From Clostridiales bacterium 1_7_47FAA (lineage in GTDB: Bacteria > Bacillota > Clostridia > Lachnospirales > Lachnospiraceae): a DNA stretch of 64,000 nt. The stretch is taken from NCBI GenBank assembly GCA_000155435.1, contig DS990261.1:644715-708714 (forward strand), written 5' to 3'. A program made the position numbers and the translations under genes. The notes under the pieces are model-generated. The model worked only from the letters and a program-made list of their open reading frames with translations. It ran no database searches and was not told the origin of the DNA. This document shows, in pieces, positions 48,356 through 57,110 of the stretch. Positions within the stretch are counted from its first letter, which is position 1. The number at the start of each line of letters is the position of its first letter.

Positions 48356-49387
48356 ATGAATCACAAGAATCAAGGGGCTGTGAAACAGTTTTTGAATATC
48401 CGGGGCATGAGGGGCGCTTTGACTGCATTTGCAGGACTTATCATCATTTACATCGCATTTGGCGCCATCAATCCCACTGTGTTTTCCGGGCAGAACGTGA
48501 CCAATCTGTTCCGTTCCATGTCCAAGTACCTGATCATCGGTATCGGGCAGAGCTATGTGCTCATAACGGGCAATATCGACCTTTCCATCGGTTCCGTGGT
48601 GGGCATGAGCGCCATGATAAGTGCAACCCTGATGACACACGGGGTTAATCCCATGGCGGCAATCCTCATCACATTGATCTGCTGCCTGGCCATCGGGGTC
48701 ATCAACGGTATCCTGGTTGGAAAGTTCCAGCTGCCGCCCTTCATTGCAACGCTGGGAACCATGTTCGTGGCCAGGGGCGTTGCCTATATGGTAAACGGCA
48801 ACCGGAATACGGACGCCATCAGCTCCGGCATCGGCAAGGAGGCGGCTGATAAGTTCCAGGCATTTTTCTACTATGGCAAGACCGCGGGTGTGTTTAATAC
48901 CTTCTGGATTGCGCTGGTGCTGTTCATCGCCTTCTTCTTCCTGCTCTCCAAGACAAGGACCGGGCGCCATATCTATGCCATCGGTTCCAATGTGGAGGCA
49001 GCCAAGCTGTCAGGCGTAAGCGTGGTGGCAACCGTGACAAAGACATATCTTGTCAGCGCATTCTGCTCCTTCGTGGTGGGGCTTATCCTTTGCGGCCAGG
49101 CCAACATGGGCAACATGGAGGCAGGCAACATGTATGAGATGTACGCGGTTGCGGCCGGCGTTATCGGCGGTATCTCACCTCTTGGCGGGACCGGGATCCT
49201 GTTGGGGACATTTGCAGGAGCGGCTGTGTGGCAGACACTGGAGAACGGACTGAACATGATTGGGGTCCAGGTAGGGATCCAGCGCCTTGTAATCGGTATC
49301 ATCGTGGTATTTGCAGTGCTTCTGGATGTGGTGCTGCGCAAGGGCATGCTGATTCGGAAACGCCCCATGGCAGAGAAGAAGGCGTAG
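48356..49387 (+). CDS. Sugar ABC transporter permease (RbsC/MglC family)
   Basis: A 343-residue membrane permease with eight to ten helices. Motifs typical of the CUT2 permease family are SYVLITGNIDLSIGSVVGM, the loop GSNVEAAKLSGVSV and GVIGGISPLGGTG. AGGAGG precedes the start. It pairs with the ATPase upstream and the binding protein downstream. Only one permease gene is present, so it probably works as a homodimer, as is normal for this family. Specific sugar unknown. Confidence 0.95.
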   Translation: MNHKNQGAVKQFLNIRGMRGALTAFAGLIIIYIAFGAINPTVFSGQNVTNLFRSMSKYLIIGIGQSYVLITGNIDLSIGSVVGMSAMISATLMTHGVNPMAAILITLICCLAIGVINGILVGKFQLPPFIATLGTMFVARGVAYMVNGNRNTDAISSGIGKEAADKFQAFFYYGKTAGVFNTFWIALVLFIAFFFLLSKTRTGRHIYAIGSNVEAAKLSGVSVVATVTKTYLVSAFCSFVVGLILCGQANMGNMEAGNMYEMYAVAAGVIGGISPLGGTGILLGTFAGAAVWQTLENGLNMIGVQVGIQRLVIGIIVVFAVLLDVVLRKGMLIRKRPMAEKKA

Positions 49388-49520
49388 GGAAATGAATAAG
49401 GATTAGACGCCTGGGGGAATGCCTGCGGCACAGGTTTACACCCTGTGACCGCAGCAATCCCGGCAGCGCTAATATATATGTATGAGAAACGTATGTGAAA
49501 GCAAAAAGGAGGAAAATGCA

Positions 49521-51365
49521 ATGAAAAAAATGTTAGCATTGGCCTGTTCCCTGGGCCTGGCAGCTTCCCTTATCACGGGATGCGGCAGCAAGACAGAGGA
49601 TGTGGCGGCTACCACGGCAGCATCCGCAGCCACTGAGGCGGCAAAGACGGAGACACCGGCAGCCGGCTCCGGGACCATGATTGCCCTGATAACCATGGAC
49701 TCCATTGACCAGCATTGGGTAACGCTGAACGAGGGCGCGCAGAAGGCGGCGGGGGAGCTGGGCGTGACCGTACAGTTCATGGCTCCCAATACAAAAGACG
49801 ATGCGCAGCAGATTGAGTGTGTGAACAACGCGGTGTCAGCAGGCGCAAAGGCCATTATCGTGGCTGCAAACGGCCCGGATGCCATCTCATCCGCACTGAA
49901 GGAGGCCCAGTCCTCAGGTGTCAAGATCGTGTATGTGGATTCACCGGCCAACGTGGATGCAGAGGCGACCTTCTCCACGGACAACAAGGCGGCCGGCAAG
50001 ACAGCCGGGGAGGAAATGTTAAAGGCGTTAAGCGCGGCAGGCGTTACGTCCGGCTCCATCGGCATCATCAACGTGAACGCGGCAACGGATTCCTGCGTCA
50101 TGCGTGAAGAAGGCTTCCGCTCCGCATTTGAGGGCAAGGGCTTCACAATGCTGGAGACACAGTACGGCGAAGGCGATGCAGCCAAGTCCCAGAGCATTGC
50201 TGAGAACTACATCACCCAGGGCGTGGTGGGAATCTTTGGCTGTAATGAAGGCTCCACCACCGGGGCAGGCAATGCCATCAAGGCATCAGGCAAGGACGGA
50301 ATCATCGGCGTGGGCTTTGATAAGTCGGACGCCATCATGGGATTGATCGGTGACGGATACCTGCTCTGCACCATGGCGCAGAACCCGGACGTCATGGGCT
50401 ATGAAGGCGTCAAGGCGGCTGTTGCTGCTGTGGGCGGGGAATCCCTGGGCGGCAAGGTAACCGACACAGGCGTATCTGTCCTCACGGCACAGGGCGGGAC
50501 AGCCAGCGCGGCAGCCGGGGAAACTACCGCAAAGGCCAGCAAGGAATATAGGATTGCCCTTATTACCATGGACTCCATTGACCAGCACTGGGTAACGCTG
50601 AACGAGGGCGCACAGAAGGAAGCAGAGGCCCTTGGCGTTTCCGTGACCTTCATGTCCCCCAATACCAAGGATGACGCACAGCAGATTGAGTGTGTGAACA
50701 ATGCGGTTGCAGGCGGCTACGAGGCAATCATGGTAGCTGCAAACGGCCCGGATGCCATCTCATCCGCACTGAAGGAAGCCCAGTCCTCAGGCGTCAAGAT
50801 TGTATATGTGGATTCACCGGCCAACGTGGACGCAGAGGCAACCTTCTCCACGGACAACAAGGCAGCCGGCAGGACAGCCGGGGAGGAAATGTTAAAGGCA
50901 TTAGAGGCAGCAGGCGTGACGTCCGGTTCCATCGGCATCATCAACGTGAATGCTGCAACGGATTCCTGCGTCATGCGTGAAGAGGGCTTCCGCTCTGCAT
51001 TTGAGGGCAAGGGCTTCACACTGCTGGAGACACAGTACGGCGAAGGCGACGCAGCCAAGTCCCAGAGCATTGCTGAGAACTACATCACCCAGGGCGTGGT
51101 GGGAATCTTTGGCTGTAACGAAGGCTCCACCACCGGGGCAGGCAATGCCATCAAGGCATCAGGCAAGGACGGGATCATCGGCGTGGGCTTTGATAAATCA
51201 GACGCCATCCTTGGACTGATTGACGACGGATACCTGCTTTGCACCATGGCACAGAACCCGGACGTAATGGGTTCAAAGGGCGTGGAAGCCTGTGTTAAGG
51301 CCCTTGAGGGAGATTCCCTTGGCGGGGTTGTATCCGATACAGGCGTGTCTGTCCTGAAAAAATAA
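49521..51365 (+). CDS. Sugar-binding lipoprotein with two tandem, nearly identical ligand-binding domains
   Basis: A 614-residue substrate-binding lipoprotein. ATG 49521 follows AAAGGAGG; an upstream ATG at 49482 is not used. Lipobox ITGC places the acylated Cys near residue 22. Two Peripla_BP_4-type domains follow, at about 53-325 and 344-614, each starting ALITMDSIDQHWVTLNEGAQ and containing AANGPDAISSALKEAQSSG, the hinge motif NVNAATDSC and FGCNEGSTTGAGNAI. By eye they differ at about 26 of 270 positions. The repeat period is 873 bp (291 codons). Normal CUT2 binding proteins have one domain, so this is a whole-domain internal duplication. Both domains keep the same candidate ligand residues, so they probably bind the same solute. 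Confidence 0.95.
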   Translation: MKKMLALACSLGLAASLITGCGSKTEDVAATTAASAATEAAKTETPAAGSGTMIALITMDSIDQHWVTLNEGAQKAAGELGVTVQFMAPNTKDDAQQIECVNNAVSAGAKAIIVAANGPDAISSALKEAQSSGVKIVYVDSPANVDAEATFSTDNKAAGKTAGEEMLKALSAAGVTSGSIGIINVNAATDSCVMREEGFRSAFEGKGFTMLETQYGEGDAAKSQSIAENYITQGVVGIFGCNEGSTTGAGNAIKASGKDGIIGVGFDKSDAIMGLIGDGYLLCTMAQNPDVMGYEGVKAAVAAVGGESLGGKVTDTGVSVLTAQGGTASAAAGETTAKASKEYRIALITMDSIDQHWVTLNEGAQKEAEALGVSVTFMSPNTKDDAQQIECVNNAVAGGYEAIMVAANGPDAISSALKEAQSSGVKIVYVDSPANVDAEATFSTDNKAAGRTAGEEMLKALEAAGVTSGSIGIINVNAATDSCVMREEGFRSAFEGKGFTLLETQYGEGDAAKSQSIAENYITQGVVGIFGCNEGSTTGAGNAIKASGKDGIIGVGFDKSDAILGLIDDGYLLCTMAQNPDVMGSKGVEACVKALEGDSLGGVVSDTGVSVLKK

Positions 51366-51386
51366 TTAATCCTGAACATACAGCAA

Positions 51387-51415
51387 GAACGCCGCTCTGA
51401 GGAACGGCGTTTTTG
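51387..51415 (+). terminator. Intrinsic terminator after sugar-binding protein gene
   Basis: Arms AACGCCG (51388-51394) and CGGCGTT (51405-51411) are followed by a T run, separating the transporter operon from the regulatory operon. Confidence 0.85.
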
Positions 51416-51444
51416 TTGAAATGCAAAACCCGGCATGATATGAT
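51416..51444 (+). promoter_or_regulatory. Promoter of the two-component/pseudo-ATPase operon
   Basis: TTGAAA (51416-51421), a 17-bp spacer and TATGAT (51439-51444) lie just after the terminator. They give the regulatory genes their own transcript. Confidence 0.65.
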
Positions 51445-51482
51445 ACAGGGAAGGGAATGTAAAAGGCCTGAGGGGGGAACTT

Positions 51483-53072
51483 ATGTTAAAAGTAATTATC
51501 GCGGATGACGAGCGCCTGATCTGCAGGCTGGTCCAGGCCCTGGCTGACTGGGATTCCCTGGGCATGGAGGTGACGGCCCTGGCTGAGAACGGCCTGGAAG
51601 CGCTGGAACTCATTAAGTCCAGGGAGCCGGACATACTGATTACGGATATCCGTATGCCTGGATGCGACGGCCTGGAGCTGATACGCAGCGCAAAGGAGCT
51701 GATGCCGGACCTGGAGGTGGTCATCATCAGCGGATACGCGCATTTTGAATATGCCCAGAAAGCAATGAAATACGGGGCGGGATATTATCTGTTAAAACCC
51801 ATTAAGCAGACAGAGCTAATGGAAACCCTGGAAAAGATACGGGAAAAATGTGAGGCCAGACAGGAGACCAGGACGGCCATCCACCGCCAGCACCAGAACA
51901 GCCAGGAGGACCTGAGCCGTATCCGGGAAAGCCTGATGAAGGACCTGCTGTCCGGCAGCCTGAATGACCTGACGGCGGAAAACTTGAGGAACAGTTACCA
52001 TGTGGATACGTCTGGGGACATGTACCAGGTGTTCATGGTGAAGATGGACTGCAGCATGGAGCAGGTGAACCGCACGGCGGCCGGGGTCATACAGGAAAAA
52101 ATCAGGGATATTTTTAATCATGCCATGTCCTCCATCTGCTGCGACATGGTGCTGTATTTCCAGTCCTATACCGGGTATGGGCTTCTCAATTACGATTCCG
52201 GCCGCAGGGACGAGGTGCGCAGGGGGCTGCGGGAATGCCTTAACCACCTGGAAGTGAAAAAGGACCTGATGGGCCCCCTTGATTTCACCCTGTCCCTGGG
52301 CGCGCCCACCGCTGCGCCGGGCCAGCTTGGTGTTTCCCTGGAGGGGGCAAAGGGCGCCATGTGGGAGCGGCTGATGGAGGGGACCGGGAGGCTTTTGGAA
52401 ACCGTGCCTGCTGGTTCCGGTTTGGAGAAGCAGAACCTTTTGGACCGGTACATGAAGCTGATGGAGCATTCCGTGGATACCCTGAACCTGGAGGAGGCAG
52501 GGGAGGCATGCGGCATGCTGGAACGCGAGGTACTGGGGTTGGAGCGGATCTGCGGCAGGGAAATACTGGAACTTGTGCTGTCTGCCGGACGTCTGTTCAT
52601 TGCCAGGACCGCCCTCAACCATGTGGAGGAAATCCAGCAGGATTTTGCGGCCTGCTGTAGCCAGTGCAGCACGGTTGGCGGGCTGTTCGGACAGCTGAAA
52701 CAGATACAGGCCAGGCTTCTGTCAGAGGCCAGGGACCTTCGCAGCAATGAGGCGGCCCGCCCCATCCGCATTGCCAAACAATATGTGATGCAGCATTACC
52801 AGGAGCCTATCACCCTGGAAACCGTGTGCGAGGACATCGGTTTCAGCGTCAACTATTTCAGCACCCTGTTCAAACGGGAAACAGGGGAGGGATTTGCCAA
52901 ATACCTTACCAGGGTCAGGATGGAAGAAGCCAAGACACTTTTACGGGAAACCAGCCTTCCTGTGGCTGAGATATGTGAGAAGGTGGGATACAGCGACAGG
53001 AAGCATTTTACCCATACCTTCCACAAGGACACGGGGCTGAACCCGGCGGAATACAGGAAGCTGTATGGGTAG
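51483..53072 (+). CDS. YesN-like response regulator (receiver plus AraC-type DNA-binding domain)
   Basis: A 529-residue cytosolic regulator. The receiver domain (1-120) has D8/D9, the phospho-acceptor D55 in ITDIRMPG and K105 in LLKPIK. A long middle region (about 130-410) of unknown fold follows. The C-terminal AraC/XylS double helix-turn-helix (about 425-529) has SVNYFSTLFKRETGEGF and VGYSDRKHFTHTFHKDTGLNP. AraC-type YesN proteins usually activate sugar transporter operons in response to a YesM-type kinase, here encoded 75 bp downstream. A target is likely the CCCCCCT repeat at the transporter promoter (inference). Confidence 0.95.
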   Translation: MLKVIIADDERLICRLVQALADWDSLGMEVTALAENGLEALELIKSREPDILITDIRMPGCDGLELIRSAKELMPDLEVVIISGYAHFEYAQKAMKYGAGYYLLKPIKQTELMETLEKIREKCEARQETRTAIHRQHQNSQEDLSRIRESLMKDLLSGSLNDLTAENLRNSYHVDTSGDMYQVFMVKMDCSMEQVNRTAAGVIQEKIRDIFNHAMSSICCDMVLYFQSYTGYGLLNYDSGRRDEVRRGLRECLNHLEVKKDLMGPLDFTLSLGAPTAAPGQLGVSLEGAKGAMWERLMEGTGRLLETVPAGSGLEKQNLLDRYMKLMEHSVDTLNLEEAGEACGMLEREVLGLERICGREILELVLSAGRLFIARTALNHVEEIQQDFAACCSQCSTVGGLFGQLKQIQARLLSEARDLRSNEAARPIRIAKQYVMQHYQEPITLETVCEDIGFSVNYFSTLFKRETGEGFAKYLTRVRMEEAKTLLRETSLPVAEICEKVGYSDRKHFTHTFHKDTGLNPAEYRKLYG

Positions 53073-53147
53073 GGATGGGCGGCGAAGGAATGGGCGGTGA
53101 CAGAATAGGCGCTGGCGAAGGAATTATGTTGGAAGGAGGCAGGGGAT

Positions 53148-54191
53148 ATGAAACGTTTTGAATATCTGTCAGTCCGGGTCATGGTACTGCTGGCGGCGGC
53201 GCTGTGTATCCATCTGTTTCTGATTGCCGGGCTTCTGTTCCTGGCATTCCTGGGCAATGCGCCCTTCTGGCCCGCCATCCTGTCCCTGGTTCTGCTGGTT
53301 GTGCTGCTATGGTGGTTTTACGCCATGATCCTGAAGCCCTATCTTCACATGGAGCGGACCATGCGCCTGTTCCTGGACGGATATACCACGGCGGACCTGA
53401 CCCATCTGTGCCAGACCGCCCCAACGCCCATGGTTTACCAGATGCTGGCCCATATGATGAAAATCATGGACTCCTCGGAGCTGCTTAAGCTGAACAAACG
53501 GCAGGCCCAGTATCTGGCCCTGCAGAACCAGATTAACCCCCATTTCCTGTATAATACGCTGGAGAGCATCCGCAGCGAGGCGCTTATAGCAGGGCTTACA
53601 GGTGTGGCGGACATGACGGAGGCCCTTGCGGCATTTTTCCGCTACACCATCAGTAAGGTGGAGAACCTGGTGTCCGTGGAGGAAGAACTGGAGAACTGCC
53701 AGACCTACTTCCGGATCCAGCAGTACAGGTTCGGCTCACGGCTGAGCCTGACCATTGAATGTGACCCGGAGGAGCGGGAAGAAATCTATGGCTGCCGCCT
53801 TCCGAAGCTGACCATGCAGCCCATCCTGGAAAACAGCATCATCCATGGCACGGAGTGCAAGATAGGTACAGGCCATCTGACCATCCATCTGGAGCGCAGC
53901 GGGAAACGGCTCCTGATCCGCATATCCGACGACGGTGTGGGGATGGATGAGGAGGTCCTGTCCAGGATGAATGAACGGCTGGGCAGGAGCGGACAGGCAT
54001 TTGCCTCCCAAGGCTCGGAAACCAGGGGAGGAATCGCGCTTGTGAATGTAAATAACCGTATCCATCTGCTGTTTGGGGAGGAATACGGGCTTCACGTGTT
54101 CTCCATGCCGGGGGTGGGCACGGATGTGGAGATTAACCTGCCGGCCATTGCCAATGACAGGGAGCTTAAGAATAAAGAGGCTTTAAAATGA
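53148..54191 (+). CDS. YesM-like sensor histidine kinase lacking an extracellular sensor domain
   Basis: A 347-residue membrane kinase. Two membrane helices (about 11-33 and 41-61) are separated by only a few residues (LGNAPFW). The phospho-acceptor H132 lies in QINPHFLYNTLESI of the His_kinase family, with a coupling HAMP-like stretch before it. The HATPase domain has the N box PILENSIIHG, the G1 box DDGVGMD and a G2-type GIALVNVNNRI. Canonical YesM kinases carry a large extracellular dCache sensor, absent here, so the stimulus must come from the membrane or from a partner protein. The stop overlaps the next start as ATGA. Confidence 0.93.
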   Translation: MKRFEYLSVRVMVLLAAALCIHLFLIAGLLFLAFLGNAPFWPAILSLVLLVVLLWWFYAMILKPYLHMERTMRLFLDGYTTADLTHLCQTAPTPMVYQMLAHMMKIMDSSELLKLNKRQAQYLALQNQINPHFLYNTLESIRSEALIAGLTGVADMTEALAAFFRYTISKVENLVSVEEELENCQTYFRIQQYRFGSRLSLTIECDPEEREEIYGCRLPKLTMQPILENSIIHGTECKIGTGHLTIHLERSGKRLLIRISDDGVGMDEEVLSRMNERLGRSGQAFASQGSETRGGIALVNVNNRIHLLFGEEYGLHVFSMPGVGTDVEINLPAIANDRELKNKEALK

Positions 54192-55705
54192 GGGAAGAAG
54201 TATTCCGCATGGAGCGTGTGACATACTGCGAACAGGGAGTGGCCCTGCTGGAGAATTTCAGCATGACCATCTGGACAGGGGAGATACTGGGGCTTGTGCC
54301 TGCCAATCATTTTGGGCTATCGGCCCTGATGCGGCTGCTGCGCCAGAACCTGCCCCTGCACTATGGATTTGTTTACTATAAGGAAAAGCTGGTCAATGAC
54401 TGGCGTTTTCCCTGTACCGGCATGAACCGGGTCAGCACCAACCGGGTCAGTATCATCCAGAATCAGAGCTGTCTGGCAAAGGACCTGACGGTGGCTGACA
54501 ACATTTTCGTGCTCAGGCCGGGGTTCCGCAAAAGGCTGATGCAGCCCAGGATCCTGCGGGAGCAGATAAAGCCTTTCATGGAAGATATCGGGATGGAGAT
54601 ACCTGCGGATGCCTACATAGAAGACCTCAGCACCTTTGAACGCTTTGTGGTGGAGCTTTTAAAGGCAGTGGTCGCCGGGAACCATCTGGTGGTGCTGGAG
54701 GATATCAGCACCTTTATCAGCGCGGCGGAGCTTGAAAAACTCAGCAGCATCCTGCGCCACTATGCAAAGCGGGGGATGTCGTTCCTGTACGTGGCAGCCC
54801 ATTTTGAGGAGGCGCAGCAGATCTGCGACCGCGCGGCCCTCATGCTCAACGGGCAGATCATAAAATGCTTTGGCGGGGCAGAAAAGCCCCCGGATCCATT
54901 CTTCCTGCGGTGCACGGAGGACTTTGACCGCCATGTACGGGAGCGGATGGCCCGCCGGAACCGGTCGGAGCCGGGCACGGACCATATTGTCTTCAGGATG
55001 GAAAAACTGTGCTGCGGGCAGGTGGAGAACCTGAGCTTTTCAGCGTATGAGGGGGAATGCCTGGTGGTGCAGGATCTGGACAACTGCATGATACGGGAGC
55101 TGATACCGGTGCTGTCAGGCGGGAGCAGGCAAAAGAGCGGCAGTATATGGATTAACGGGACCCTGTCAGGGGGCCTGCATGACCGCCGCGTGGCCATCAT
55201 CCAGGAGCTGCCTGTCCACACCATGCTGTTTCCCAATATGAGCTATCTGGATAACCTGTGCTTTACGCTGGACCACCGGATGGACGGCGTGTGGAGGAAG
55301 AGGAAGATTAAGAAAAGCCTGCGCAGGGAATACGCGGGCTTTTTAGGGGAAGATGTATTTGACACGCCTATCGAGCGGCTGACCGAACGGCAGAAATACG
55401 ACCTGATTTACACCAGGATCTTTCTGCAGAACCCGGAAATCGTGTTCTGTGTCCAGCCCTTTAAAAGTGCGGAGGTATCCCTGCGCATCCATATCATGGA
55501 ACTGTTGGAACGCTTCCTGAACCGGGGAATCCCGGTGGTCATCATGGCTGTGAACCTGGCTGATTCCCTGGCCCTGGCCGACCGGCTGCTGCGGGTGGGA
55601 CGGGGCGGGACCGTGCAGGAGTACTGCAGGGATGAATTCGCGGCCCTGCCGGTGAATACTCCGTGGCTGTACCTGTATCAGGAGGGACAGGGGGATGGGA
55701 GATGA
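54188..55705 (+). CDS. Decayed RbsA-like double ABC ATPase (probable pseudo-ATPase, regulatory)
   Basis: A 505-residue protein with the two-half layout and length of sugar ABC ATPases, translationally coupled to the kinase. The Walker A site of the first half reads GLVPANHFGLSALM (35-48), with no GxGKS/T. Its signature reads IEDLSTFERFVVELLKA instead of LSGGQ, and Walker B reads LVVLEDISTF with no DEP. In the second half the P-loop region is VVQDLDNCMIREL (about 293-305), the signature LTERQKYDLIYTR and Walker B IVFCVQPF. The frame is intact and codon use is like its neighbours, so this is a maintained protein, not a pseudogene. It is unlikely to hydrolyse ATP. I infer a binding or signalling role between the transporter and the kinase. 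Confidence 0.85.
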   Translation: MREEVFRMERVTYCEQGVALLENFSMTIWTGEILGLVPANHFGLSALMRLLRQNLPLHYGFVYYKEKLVNDWRFPCTGMNRVSTNRVSIIQNQSCLAKDLTVADNIFVLRPGFRKRLMQPRILREQIKPFMEDIGMEIPADAYIEDLSTFERFVVELLKAVVAGNHLVVLEDISTFISAAELEKLSSILRHYAKRGMSFLYVAAHFEEAQQICDRAALMLNGQIIKCFGGAEKPPDPFFLRCTEDFDRHVRERMARRNRSEPGTDHIVFRMEKLCCGQVENLSFSAYEGECLVVQDLDNCMIRELIPVLSGGSRQKSGSIWINGTLSGGLHDRRVAIIQELPVHTMLFPNMSYLDNLCFTLDHRMDGVWRKRKIKKSLRREYAGFLGEDVFDTPIERLTERQKYDLIYTRIFLQNPEIVFCVQPFKSAEVSLRIHIMELLERFLNRGIPVVIMAVNLADSLALADRLLRVGRGGTVQEYCRDEFAALPVNTPWLYLYQEGQGDGR

Positions 55706-55997
55706 ATGGTCGGTGGGAAATGGAACATTAAGTGTCCGTTTTCCGCCGTTTTTATATTGGCCAGAGTTAAATTGTTTTTTATGTTCTGTATGAATGGTTA
55801 GGTGACAAGGTCTTCATAAGAAGAACACGAAGGTTGGATAGGAAGATAAGGGGACTTAAAAGGGGGATTTATAAAAAATTGCTGGAATAGAAAAAATGAT
55901 ATCGGTAAAGTTCTATAGGTGTCTGGTGCCGGGTAGATGGGAAAGACTTATATAATAAAAGAAACTTGCTGAAGAGAACTTTAAACATGTCGTTTAT

Positions 55998-56480
55998 ATG
56001 AGTATGGTAGAGTTGACAGTAAAACGATTTGTGAAGTGCCTTAATCAGGCGGAGGCTTGGAAAACCGAAACACCTATGGGGGATGAACCTTCAATGAGGA
56101 AGTTAGTCTATTTTCTCTTGAATCTGAAGATAATAAAGAGACAGTTTTCATCATAGACGAAATACAGGAATCCGCCAAGGTATTTAATCTGGTCTGGACA
56201 TATGCACGGCAGATTCATGTTATAAGCTTATAATAGTTAACTATCTGGACAGGCTGCTATCAAAAGAATTTTTCCTCTTCGTCAGAGATTTTGGGGATTT
56301 AACTTTGGAAACGTTGATATTCACAGTATTCACAGAATTCGTAAAATCCTTCGGGAAATGGGAACTGTACGGGTCCATCGATTTGTTAGGTGGCTGACTC
56401 TAATCCGGAATAATAAGATTGATAGAATGCTTTGAACTTTATCGGAGAACTGGTGGTTATCCTCCCCTGTTTTTTATGTA
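55998..56480 (+). pseudogene. AAA+ ATPase (DUF4143-type) pseudogene
   Basis: Pieces of one protein lie in three frames. Residues from MVELTVKRFVKCLNQAE come from 56004 on. After a frameshift, ETVFIIDEIQES (the Walker B segment, about 56138-56173) is followed by KVFNLVWTYARQ and a stop. A further frame gives LLSKEFFLFVRDFGDLTLETL and FVKSFGKWELYGSIDLLGG, then a stop near 56394. Another shift gives ECFELYRRTGGYPP (56425-56466). The order matches DUF4143-type AAA+ ATPases common in Lachnospiraceae. Several frameshifts and stops show it is dead. The Walker A segment is not visible. Confidence 0.7.
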
Positions 56481-56925
56481 TGTATTTGACCAGCAGGATA
56501 CGCCGCCAATTCCCTGGCAAAAAAATGTGAGTGACAGAAGGGCTCCTGCTTCAGGGGTAGTATAAATTAACCTGCATTTTTCTCTAAAAACCAGGTATTG
56601 CATGTCTCCGTACCCTATTTTATAATGAAGTAGTATGTCTTAACCGCCTATAGGCAGGACAGGTAGGATTATTTATGAAAATATGCATTGACATGAACCA
56701 CTGAGATGTTGATGTATGGTGAATAATGAAAAGCTGGAAATTAAGAAAGCCGGATGCTGTTTAAAGGAGCGGAACATCAAATACCAGCGGCTGGCTTAAA
56801 GGGAAGGGCATGAGGATAGGGAACTATTAAGGGGAAGGTAACAGGTATCAGTGTGAAACAGGCCGTGGGCGGACTGGAGGGTCATGTTGGCTGTTGATTG
56901 AAAAGATAAGGGCGTGCTGGTAAAA
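56480..56925. other. Gene-free spacer with a promoter-like sequence
   Basis: No coding region is supported here. TTGCAT (56598-56603), a 17-bp spacer and TATAAT (56621-56626) make a good promoter match on the plus strand, but no gene follows before 57111. It may drive a long leader for the LytTR operon or be a remnant. Confidence 0.4.
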
Positions 56926-57055
56926 CAATCCGGTCTAAACCAAACCAATCCGGTTCAAACCAAACCAATCCGGTCCAATATAGCCAGTCCAGCATTATCC
57001 AATATAGTCCAATCCAGCATTATCCAATAAAGCCCAATCCAGCATTATCCAAACC
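56926..57055. repeat. Two adjacent tandem arrays (20-bp x3 and 25-bp x3)
   Basis: Units beginning CAATCCGGT start at 56926, 56946 and 56966. Units containing AGCATTATCC start at 56991, 57016 and 57041. The arrays end about 55 bp before the LytTR gene start. Confidence 0.9.
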
Positions 57056-57110
57056 AGCCATAAGTACCACCTTGGCCCATGGATATAAGAATAAAAGAGG
57101 GGGTAATCCC

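Noticed and set aside
55799-55850. Minus-strand ending YEDLVT plus stop, like the binding-protein fragment at 61635
   Set aside because: Only about seven residues match; too short to call as a second fragment.
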